Source: Chromera velia (Eukaryota; Sar; Chromeraceae). Taken from it: a stretch of 25,000 nucleotides of DNA. Both the position numbers and the translations under genes were made by a program. Positions 10,001 through 17,674 of this stretch are shown here, piece by piece. The notes beneath the pieces are model-generated. The model saw only the letters and a program-made list of their open reading frames with translations, was not told the origin of the DNA and ran no database searches. Every line of letters starts with the position of its first letter. Position 1 is the stretch's first letter. Location: positions 8,553 through 33,552 of the forward strand of contig JAHBMJ010000851.1 in NCBI GenBank assembly GCA_018398765.1, read 5' to 3'.

Positions 10001-11051
10001 TGCCCTTCTTGGCCCTCTGTCCGGAGTTTGTTTGGGTGCATCTGATGGGATGTCCTGTATGCCTGTCTTGTTTGCTTCCCTCCTTCCTTTGTGCGTTATC
10101 TTCTTGAATGTGCATGTCGTTTCCTTGAGTGACCCCAAATCAACGTTATCTTCTTGAATGTGCATGTCGTTTCCTTGAGTGACCCCAAATCAACGTTATC
10201 TTCTTGAATGTGCATGTCGTTTCCTTGAGTGACCCCAAATCAACGTTATCTTCTTGAATGTGCATGTCGTTTCCTTGAGTGACCCCAAATCAACGTTATC
10301 TTCTTGAATGTGCATGTCGTTTCCTTGAGTGACCCCAAATCAACGCTTCATGTATGCACGAAAGCGCCTCTATTTTCTCATTCTTTTCATTTTTGCCCGT
10401 ATACATTTTGTGTGTCAAACCAATCCTTCTTTCTCTCACTGACTGCAGATCCGGGGCCTGAGTCCGTCGGCCTACGGGAGCTCACTTATAAGGGAGCTGC
10501 AACAGTGGCGCCTCCAACCGATCCGAGCGCATTTTCTCCCCCCTTCCCGGGCAGAGACCGACTCTCGAGAGAGATCAAGCAAAGAGAAGAGGGGTCAAGA
10601 GAGCACTCGGGAGGTCACTTGTTTGGTTGACTTCGCCACAGAGGAGGAAGCAGACAGCGCGTTGATCCTGCAAAACGAATTCCGGGTGGAGGGCCAACCC
10701 GTCAGAGTGGTCAGGGCACCCCTGCATGCAGGCAGCCCGCGTGAGTCAGCAGGCATGAGTGCGTCACTGTGGGTGCGTCCACAAGAGGGCAGCCACAATT
10801 CGGAGAGGGACCGTGAGAGGCCTGGTCCCAGTCGCCGGGGTCCCTCTGGTCCCCGTCTCACCTCCCTCAGGGGCCCCGGCCGTCTCCCTGCCGCCCCCGA
10901 GAACAACCCGGAGAAGCAGAGGACCCTCCATGCCTCAAATGCCGATCTCCCCTCTTCCTCTCGACAGCCGCCCCCTGCCCGTCCCCCTTTGAGACTCCCC
11001 ATAGAGTCCCGACTAGAGAGGGACCACAGAGAACACCCCAAACACTGGTGA
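7098..11051 (+). CDS. RS/RD-rich RNA-binding protein with a C-terminal RRM (three exons, about 831 aa)
   Basis: The model is 7098-7119, 7835-9705 and 10449-11051. The first exon is ATGGACAGGAACTCTGATCG plus CG, with donor GTGAGG. Intron 1 ends TTGCCTGCAG and intron 2 runs from GTAAGT to CTGACTGCAG. Phases close (1, 0) and the joined frame begins MDRNSDREKWRRSLLRT. The long second exon is Arg/Ser/Asp/Glu/Gln-rich, as in SR-type splicing factors. At residues about 629-722 the exon 2/3 junction builds an RRM: VEIRGLSPSAYGSSLIREL, a charged loop, then TCLVDFATEEEADSALIL and VEGQPVRVVRAP. The RNP2 and RNP1 positions lack the usual aromatics, so RNA binding may be non-canonical. A nuclear role in splicing or RNA processing is inferred. 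A GTGAGT at 10741 could end exon 3 earlier. Confidence 0.7.
7835..9705 (+). CDS. Exon 2 of the RRM gene: RS/RD/RE-rich domain with 48-bp coding repeats
   Basis: This 1871-nt exon has no recognised globular domain. It contains five 48-bp (16-residue) tandem units at 8081-8320 of the type SPPVRQRQRQGERA in two variants, a serine run at about 8397-8440, and two near-identical segments around WGRRSPLSSA (9197-9225 and 9290-9320). The 3' end is a dense DRDRDRENEKD stretch leading into the RRM. Low-complexity frames are open on the other strand too, but the exact phase fit with the start exon and the RRM exon supports this one. Confidence 0.68.
8081..8320 (+). repeat. Coding minisatellite, five 48-bp units
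   Basis: Units start at 8081, 8129, 8177, 8225 and 8273, with a partial sixth. Each begins CTCCTNCTGTCAGGCAGAG. Two types alternate: one ends AAAGAGCGTCGCCGT and the other GAAGGAGTTGCCGT, in the order A, B, A, A, B. The 48-bp period keeps the reading frame. Confidence 0.9.
10094..10343 (+). repeat. Five perfect 50-bp tandem repeats in intron 2 of the RRM gene
   Basis: The unit starts CGTTATCTTCTTGAATGTGC and ends CCCCAAATCAA. Copies begin at 10094, 10144, 10194, 10244 and 10294 with no mismatch seen. There are no spacers, so it is a minisatellite. Each unit carries TTCTTGAATG and TTTCCTTGAG words. Confidence 0.95.
10449..11051 (+). CDS. Exon 3 of the RRM gene: RRM and Arg/Pro-rich C terminus
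   Basis: It begins ATCCGGGGCCTGAGTCC directly after CTGACTGCAG, so the first RRM strand is split by the intron. The RRM ends near 10721. The remaining 110 or so residues are Arg/Pro/Ser-rich and end HREHPKHW at a TGA (11049-11051). Two AATAAA-like words at about 11872-11887 are possible distant poly(A) signals, but nothing shows they are used. Confidence 0.66.
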   Translation: MRGLSPSAYGSSLIRELQQWRLQPIRAHFLPPSRAETDSRERSSKEKRGQESTREVTCLVDFATEEEADSALILQNEFRVEGQPVRVVRAPLHAGSPRESAGMSASLWVRPQEGSHNSERDRERPGPSRRGPSGPRLTSLRGPGRLPAAPENNPEKQRTLHASNADLPSSSRQPPPARPPLRLPIESRLERDHREHPKHW

Positions 11052-11322
11052 GCGGTCGATCGAATTGAGGGAGGGAGGAGGGAATGGGAAGTCCTCCTCT
11101 CTTTTTTTCCCTCTCCTCCCTCCCCCCTCTCTGTGTGTGTGTAAGTCTTTCTTGCTGGTTCCTCAGCTTCTTTTTCGATTGGCCAAGATAAGCAGGGGAG
11201 AGGAGCAAAGCATATGCGGAGGGTAGGGTGGAAGAGAAGACAAGACGGGGGGTTCGAAATTTGGGAAGGCAAAGGAACGCCTTCCACAAACTCGTCGAAG
11301 GGCCTTCTTGTTCATCGGTCGT

Positions 11323-11500
11323 CTTTCTTTCTTCCTTCCTTTTTTTTCCCTTTCTTCCTTCCTTCCTTTTTTTCTTTCCTTCCTTCCTTCCTTCCTTCCT
11401 TCCTTTTTTTCTTTCTTCCTTTGTTTCTTCCTTTCTTTCTTCCTTCCTTTTTTTCTTCCTTTCTTCCTTCCTTCCTTCCTTCCTTCCTTTTTTTCTGTCT
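11323..11500. repeat. (TTCC)n/(TTTC)n microsatellite
   Basis: About 180 bp of pure pyrimidine on the plus strand, mostly TTCC units with TTT interruptions. The window's first 45 bases are a similar GGAA array in the opposite orientation. Confidence 0.92.
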
Positions 11501-11641
11501 GTACGTTGGCCTTCTGACAGGACAGGGAGGTTGCGCATGCGTGTCCATTTGTTGTATGTTAGTTCACCCCTTTATTTTGCTTCTGTGAGGGCTAAGACTG
11601 TCTTCGCATTCTCCGCAGTAACAGCAGGCCCACCCCCTTCA

Positions 11642-11646
<5 letters not shown>

Positions 11647-11692
<46 letters not shown>

Positions 11693-11793
11693 CGTGTGTG
11701 CGTGTGTGCGCGCGCGCGCGATCGATCGTTCGATAGGTCTTTTTCCCTTGAGTGCGTTGATCTTGCATGCATGCATGCATGCATGCATGCATG
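11647..11793. repeat. (TC)n, GT/GC alternating tract and (TGCA)n run
   Basis: A TC run at about 11647-11691 is followed by GTGTGTGCGCGCGCGCG and then seven TGCA units at 11764-11793. The alternating purine-pyrimidine part could adopt Z-DNA. Confidence 0.9.
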
Positions 11794-12478
11794 AGGGTGT
11801 TTTTCGTAAGTCTTTTTTCTCTCTTTCTTCTTCTGTCCTTCTTTTGTCCACCTGAGTATCTCGAAAGAAAGAAATAAAAGAATAAAAAAAAGAGGGCGCG
11901 CGGCCTCTCTGTATGTATAGCTCTATTTATTTTTACCCACACGCCCGTCCCTTTGTGTGTGTATCTGTGTTTGTGCTTGCGGTGATGTCTTGTTTTTGCG
12001 GGACGTCTGGGGACGTCCACAACGGAACATACGGGCTGTCAGACAGGGAAGAGAAGGTGATGAGGGAGGGGCGGGGCCGGCGTGCGTCAGGCCTTTATTT
12101 TGATCGTGTCGGTCTCCCTGCCCGGCCATGTTTTTGGTCCTGCCTCTGCATTATTCTGCATGTCATCGAGTGGATGGATGAATGAATGAATGAAGGCGAG
12201 GACAGGGACGGTCCCCTTCCTAATTTTGGAAAGGGAGGGGGGAATGGGGCGATGGCTTCCGCTCCGCTCTTTTCGATGCGAATTTGCTGTTCTTCATTTT
12301 TGTTCTTGGCTTTGCTCTGCTTTCTGTTGTGATGCAAGTCATGCTGTTGAAGAAGTCACAATAAAACACAAACGTCTAAAAAAGGGAGTGGGTGACAGAA
12401 AGAAAGAGTGCTGTGAAGGAGGGAGGGAGGGACCGAGGGAGGATTGGGGGGTAGGAGCCATACACTCACTCTGTTCGA

Positions 12479-12642
12479 GAATTTTGTCGTCTATGCTTGC
12501 ATCCATTTTCATACAGAAGTCTTTTCGTATGTATGCAATATCATGAAATATGTGTTGACAGAATGTATGTGTATTGATGTAAAGAAGAATTCTGTATGAA
12601 AATGAGAACACTCATGTTGTGGAATTTTGTCGTCCATGTTGC
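12479..12642. mobile_element. Palindromic insert locus 4 (decayed)
   Basis: Direct repeats GAATTTTGTCGTCTATGC (from 12479) and GAATTTTGTCGTCCATG (from 12622) flank about 120 bp. Just inside them lie inverted arms: CATTTTCATACAGAAGTCTT at 12504-12523, and AAGAATTCTGTATGAAAATG ending at 12604. The arms carry the same core as the other loci, but the interior is longer and the repeats have diverged, suggesting an older insertion. Confidence 0.7.
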
Positions 12643-12944
12643 TTCCTGGTCTCCTCTCCTTTCGCTCTGAGCGTTTGATGAACAAATGAGCGTGTGCTTG
12701 TGTGAGAGAGAGAGAAAGAGAAAGGAACACATGAAGTGACTGGTCAAGTGGATCGATTCATGCCTGGCCGGGTGGATGGATGGATGCTGACAGGTGCGCA
12801 TGCAGAGCAAGCCGTCGAGAGAGAGAGAAAAAAAAAAGAGGACAAAAAGAAATCCTCCTCATGTCGGAAGAGTCGATAGAAAAAGAAAAAACACACCGAT
12901 GGCTGGTTGAGTTGAGGGAGTCCATAGAAAAAGAAGAAAGAAAA

Positions 12945-13125
12945 GGGGAAGACAGGAAGGAAGGAAGGAAGGAAGAAGAAAGAAAAGGGGAAGACAGGAA
13001 GGAAGGAAGGAAGGAAGAAGAAAGAAAAGGGGAAGACAGGAAGGAAGGAAGAAAGGAAGAAAGGAAGGAAGGAAGAAGAAAGAAAAGGGGAAGGCAGGAA
13101 GGAAGGAGGGAAGGAAGGAAGGAAA
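12945..13125. repeat. GGAA-rich array with an AAGGGGAAGACAGG higher-order unit
   Basis: Four irregular units, each AGAAAGAAAAGGGGAAGRCA followed by several GGAA tetramers. Purine-only on the plus strand over about 180 bp. Confidence 0.88.
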
Positions 13126-13630
13126 ATGGAGCGCAAGAAACCATGCCATGTGTTTCACTTGTTCATGGACACACTCTCTCTGTGTAAGACAGATCGGTCT
13201 GCCCGCCGTTTCGTCTGTTGGCCCGCCGTCTGCTTGCAATCTTTTCTTTTCTCTCTTCTGACGAGCATCTTTCGTCATCGTGTTCAACAGAAAATGAAAT
13301 AAAATAAAGTATCACACACGTGTACGTGACTACCATGCAGACTGCTGCTGTGCTTTCTTTTCTTTTTGTTTCCTTTTTTGGCCTCGACGGATCCGCAGAT
13401 GCCCCAAGCTCCTTCCTTCCTCGTAGCAGTGTTTTCTTTATTTCGTTCCAATTCGAGGCGAAGAGCTGAAGGCATGGAGGAGGGGATGGAGAGAAGACAT
13501 GATCTGCTTCTTGTCGGGGAAAATAGTCAAGAGACTGCAGTCAGTGAGCCTGCATGGTCGTCTTCCCTTCCTTTCTTTTCTGCATGCCCTAAATTATTCC
13601 ATTTTTGACTGATCAGTTAATCCTTCCATC

Positions 13631-13768
13631 CATCCATTGTTCCATGCAGAAGATTGAGTTGACGATGTGATTGCGTTTACTTTCATACAGCATTTCCCTG
13701 AAAAAGAATTCTGTATGAAAGTAAACGCATCCATTGTTCCATGCAGAAGATTGAGTTGACGATGTGAT
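13631..13768. mobile_element. Palindromic insert locus 2: 41-bp host duplication around a palindrome
   Basis: The 41-bp sequence beginning CATCCATTGTTCCATGCAG is present at 13631-13671 and again, without mismatch, at 13728-13768. Between them the arms TGCGTTTACTTTCATACAG (13672-13690) and its exact reverse complement (13711-13729) form a 19-bp perfect inverted repeat. The loop is about 20 bp and contains AAGAATT. This is the cleanest single copy of the family. Confidence 0.9.
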
Positions 13769-14444
13769 CGACTGATTGAATGCTTGATGCTCTGACCACG
13801 TTGTATCTGCAGACCATGCAGTGTGTTTTCATTCTGACAGGATCGCTGCCCTCTGTAATACTCTTCGAGGGTTTTGTGTGTTTGCGCCTGATTTTTCTGC
13901 ATTCTGTGTGTTTGTCTTATATTTCGTTTGTTTGTTCCTTTGTTTCTTGGAACACATTGAAGGAAAACCGAAAATGAAAAAAAATCAGAAAAAGACTTTT
14001 GTGAGCCAGCCTCCCTCTCGACTTCAGTCCTCTTCCTTCCTGACTGTCCGACTGAATCAATCGACAATTAGAAGAAATACTGTCCGTCCGTTTGCATTTT
14101 CCCCATGCCTCCCGTCTCACTGACTGACTGGCTGAGTATCTGCATGTCAGAGTGACTGAATGACTGACTGCCATTTGTGCACATGCAGACCCCCATAGAT
14201 CGGGGGAATATGCAAACAAATAGACGATCGAATGAGGAGATACATGCATGACCAAATAAGGGGGCCCGGGGCCTGGATGGAGGGTGCCACCAATGGAGGA
14301 ATGAATGCATTTGATCGAGAGTGACAGCCTCTTTTGTGCATACAGACAGTCAGTCGATCGGCAGGAAGATAGATCGGGCCCATCGTTGGAATGATCAGAT
14401 TAAAAAGAACACGCGTTACAATTTTCCTTTCGCAATGAAGGCTG

Positions 14445-14690
14445 CATGGTTTTTTCTTCTGTTGAGGGAGAGCAAATGAGAAAGGATGTTTTTTTCTTTT
14501 GTTGAGGGAGAGCAAATGAGAAAGCTTGTTTTTTTCTCCTGTTGAGGGAGAGCAGATGAGAAAGGTTGGTTTCTTCTTCTGTTGGGGAAGAGCAGATGAG
14601 AAAGGTTGGTTTCTTCTTCTGTTGGGGGAGAGCAGATGAGAAGGGTTGGTTTTCTCTTCTGTTGCGGGAGAGCGAATGAGAAACACATGT
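14445..14690. repeat. 40-bp minisatellite, about six diverged units
   Basis: Units consist of TTTTTTCTTCTGTTGAGGG followed by AGAGCAGATGAGAAAGG. Copies diverge progressively across the array. All three minus frames are open because 40 is not a multiple of three and no unit contains a stop. That is a composition effect, not a gene. Confidence 0.88.
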
Positions 14691-15262
14691 AGTCATAAAC
14701 ACTTTGCCGGCCTTCTGGAACAAACTGCATGAATGTGTGTAGATGTGTGTATAGAAGAGAAAGCCCCTGCCGCAGCTAGCTGCAGCTCAGAACACAAATA
14801 CGATCGAGACAATGCATGACAGTCTCGTCGGTTGGGCCTCTGCAATGAACTGTTACAATAACTGTTACAGTTATTTACGTTTTTAAACCGTGTGACTACA
14901 CCTATCTCGAAGTTTGACCACAGCTAGGACCACAAGTGATGCAAATGTATTATTTAATGATATTTAATGTAGCAGGACCGTTGCTAGGACGCTGTTTTAG
15001 ATATTTTTTTTTTATTCATAAAAAAATTAGATTCCTCTATAAAGATACAAACTATACAGTGAAAAATAAATCTGGGTTTTTATATATGTTTTTATTAAAA
15101 AAATATTTTTATATAACATTTTACCAAATATTTTTACCTTTTATTGTGCACTTCATAGATATTCAATATTACTGTGTTGCAAATACTCTGATACCCAATG
15201 AATGACTAGACTGACTAGCTAGCAACTTTAGTAGCAAGATGTTTAGCGCTAAATAACAGTAG

Positions 15263-15611
15263 CTAGGCGTGGTCTTTAGTTAATTAGTTTAGCTTATGAC
15301 CCCATGGGGAACTAACTAACTAACTAAACTAACTACTACAGATTTGACCTTACGATTTGACTAACATTTGTACCCCTTATGCACCTTTATGGGGGAGGAG
15401 TAAATTGCTCCTTGAGCTAGTCCTTCAGTTGGACTCAGAATAACTTGGACAATCATCAGGTTATAGACACTAAGTACATGATCAAACCTTTCACAGTTTA
15501 ACACACATTGCAATTTACAACTAGTTTAGTTCACAATTTAGTTAGTTAGTTTAGTTTTGCGATGAAATATGAACTAACTAAAGAACTAAACTAACTAAAG
15601 ACCACACCTAG
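15263..15611. mobile_element. hAT-like MITE, 349 bp, with 8-bp target site duplication
   Basis: The left end is CTAGGCGTGGTCTTTAGTTA. The right end, reverse-complemented, is CTAGGTGTGGTCTTTAGTTA: 19 of 20 match. The direct repeat AACAGTAG lies immediately outside at 15255-15262 and 15612-15619. Inside each end are TTAGT/AACTA-rich subterminal repeats. No transposase frame is present, so it is non-autonomous. An 8-bp target duplication with short inverted ends and subterminal repeats is the pattern of the hAT superfamily. The family assignment is inference; the TIR/TSD structure is visible. Confidence 0.82.
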
Positions 15612-15822
15612 AACAGTAGCCATACGAGAGTCATAAGAGAGAGCAGCTATCTGCTGAGCTACTGAATATAAAGAATGAAAAAAAACTAAAAAAGACTTCA
15701 TTAATAAAGTATTAACTCATGCAAATTGAGAGTATCAAAAGTCTGAAAAGAAACAGAAACACTGAATAATATCTGAATAATAAGAGCTAGGGGTTGTTTT
15801 TCAATGAACACAAACCAGAGTG

Positions 15823-15896
15823 ATTGATTGATCGATTGATTGATTAAAATGATTGATTGATTGATTAATTGATTGATTGATTAATTGATTGATTGG
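15823..15896. repeat. (GATT)n microsatellite
   Basis: GATT/GATC units with ATTAA interruptions inside the AT-rich island. Confidence 0.9.
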
Positions 15897-16439
15897 TGTC
15901 AAACCTTAGGTGGAGACTACCATGGAGTTATAACTCCCGGGCAGCGCATGCATGTATGGGTCTGTTCAATTGTAACGGCTGCGAGCTAAGTGGACGACAG
16001 TTATTTGAATTAATCAATCATTTTCTACAATATGACGACAACACCTAAAGAAGAGAGAGGGTTGAGAATGCAAGAGCGATGTGATGAACTTACGCACCCC
16101 CAGCTCGAGAAAGGAGGTGAATGCAAAGGTTGAGGCACAACGGGTGAAACAGTCAGATTGAGTTAATGGCAGCGACTGCAAGAAGCCTTGTTCGGCAGTC
16201 CATCGGGGGCAGACAGAGAGCCGATGAACAAAATCATCTATATACCGACGGCACACTTCATGGATACACAGCTTGCTATCAGAGCAGCCAGCAGGCAACC
16301 CACCTTGCCCACCCACCGCGTTCTGTGTCAGCATACGCAAAAAAGCAAAGATCGAACCATCAGTTACCGACAGGGTAGAACGGGGAAGGGAAGAGACGGA
16401 AGGAATACCGGAGGGCGACTTGCTGCACAGGAGAAAGAT

Positions 16440-17602
16440 AAACATACGGCGTGAAGAGGGGAAGTCGCGCTGTAGAGGGGTGAGCCTCTCCACCTTTTTA
16501 GGAAGAAAGGGCTGCTTCCTCATGGTTCATGCGAGCAACCCCGCTTCTCCATGCGACGTCTCCGTTCTGCTGTCTTTTGAGGAAGGCGCAGAGGGGAACA
16601 AAGCAGCATGTTGAATTAGAAGCAGAGCATGGATTGCCACTGCCCATCCAAATTCTGAGCAGCCCCCTTCTAAGGTCACCGAGACTGAGCGCTCTGAACA
16701 ATGCCCAAATCCCTGCCCCAGAGACCCCACCGTAGCCGGTGAGAGATGCAGAAACAGTGGCCATCTCGAAAGTGTGCCGGTCGAGGGCCCGGTTGTCTGT
16801 CTCTTCTGGAGTAAAAAGCGGACTCTCAAGACGCTTCTGCAGCTGTTTGATGGTGGCAGTCCCTCCCTCCCCCGAGAGAGAGCCCCGTTGGATCAATGGG
16901 TAGGTGTGTGCCCCCCTAGGAGGCTGAGTCGTGCTTCCCCCCCATTCCCATGCCTTCGAAGCCACCTCGTAGGGCGACGGGACTGACTCCACCTCCTCCT
17001 CCCCCAAAATCAAATCACACGCACGGACAAACGCACCGTTAGGGAGCGCGTACCCGCGAGTCTTCAATTCCTTACACACCAGGGTGACTCAGAGGTTGAG
17101 AGAAGCAGCGTCGACCGAACCTCCCACACACAACACTCCCCTTGGAGGCCAATATTGCGAGGTAAAGGTGATGCTTGCTGTCACCATCTCACCCCCCAAC
17201 CCACCCGCCGTGTCTGACTTTGTCACCTTCAAAACAAACGTCCCGCCTAAACTGGCAGAACGCATCGCAAAGGTAAAGGGCACTGCGTGAGCAGTCACCA
17301 TCACTTTCTGTAAGGTGACTGTAACTCCAAGCTGCACAACTGCACGCGTGTTCGCGCCCCCCTTTTTCAGTTGGGTGGTCGGACCACGAGCAGAGGTGAG
17401 CAGTGCGATTCGAGTATCTCTCTGAGCCGGATCCTCTGTGAGAGAAATCAGGTTGCAGTTCGCGGGATGTTTTCCTCTTGAGGAGGGATAGGTGGGAGGT
17501 TTATCGGAGTAGGAGCTTGCCACTCACCTGCTCTAAGAGGCGGTCCCGAATGATTTTGGCGGCCGTCTGCATCTGCACGGCCTCCATTCTCATTCATTCA
17601 TA
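16440..17602. repeat. Tandem segmental duplication, copy A
   Basis: It aligns with 17675-18837 at a constant offset of 1235 bp, gap-free wherever I compared, with scattered substitutions. It includes all three exons and both introns of the minus-strand gene described at 16498. Confidence 0.93.
16498..17587 (-). CDS. Unrecognised 296-aa protein, tandem paralogue A (three exons)
   Basis: Exons are 17587-17528, 17433-17193 and 17087-16498. The ATG gives MEAVQMQTAAKIIRDRLLEQ, then a GTGAGT donor. The second exon follows a TTTCTCTCACAGAG acceptor and reads DPAQRDTRIALLTSARG, then a strand-rich stretch (VVQLGVTVTLQKVMVTAHAV). It leaves at GTGAGA (17192). The third exon enters after TCTCAACCTCTGAG and reads VTLVCKELKTRGYALPNGAF to a stop after EEAALSS. 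Phases close (0, 1). The second intron (105 bp) removes an in-frame TGA that otherwise separates two open frames. No known domain is recognised; there is no signal peptide or obvious membrane segment. The last third is Gly/Leu-rich (GAGIWALFRALSLGDLRRGL). Confidence 0.6.
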
Positions 17603-17674
17603 GTCCGAGCTAGTAGAATTCCTTTTCAGGGAGCGCTGTGTGCATCTGCACGGCCTCCATTCATTCATTCATTC

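Larger units (their letters stand above)
11052..14850. other. About 3.8 kb without a supportable gene
   Basis: Open frames here are translations of simple repeats or short AT/GC-balanced chance frames without convincing splice partners. Content: TTCC/TTTC arrays (11323-11500), a TC run (11647-11691), a (TGCA)n run (11764-11793), a GGAA-rich array with a unit of about 45 bp (12945-13125), two palindromic inserts, and a 40-bp minisatellite (14445-14690). It could include introns or UTR of genes I cannot reconstruct. Confidence 0.6.
14855..16030. other. AT-rich island
   Basis: Base composition changes abruptly from GC-balanced flanks to strongly AT-rich sequence, with poly-T/A runs (15005-15120) and a GATT-repeat (about 15823-15896). 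It contains no convincing coding sequence; the longest open frame (14936-15205) is Phe/Tyr/Ile/Lys-rich as expected from AT bias. A 10-bp word ACAGTTATTT occurs near both ends (14867-14876 and 15997-16006) and could be a target duplication of a larger insertion, but I see no matching terminal inverted repeats. Confidence 0.7.

Noticed and set aside
10094-10343. CRISPR-like array of 50-bp repeats
   Set aside because: Repeats are contiguous with no spacers, lie in an intron and sit in eukaryotic DNA.
11312-11548. KEGRKEGRK- and FLPSFLPS-type open frames
   Set aside because: Direct translations of the TTCC/GGAA microsatellite.
14147-14730. Three overlapping minus frames of 104-179 codons
   Set aside because: They are the 40-bp minisatellite read in three frames.
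14936-15205. 89-codon open frame in the AT-rich island as a gene or organellar fragment
   Set aside because: Residue content (Phe, Tyr, Ile, Lys) is what AT bias gives; no recognisable motif.
16014-16523. RYIDDFVHRL in a minus frame as a reverse-transcriptase motif
   Set aside because: Only the short YIDD-like word is present; no other RT blocks or element ends are seen.
17089-17091. In-frame TGA between two long open frames in both paralogues, suggesting stop recoding
   Set aside because: A 105-bp intron with GTGAGA donor and pyrimidine-rich CTGAG acceptor removes it in both copies with exact phase, so recoding is not needed.
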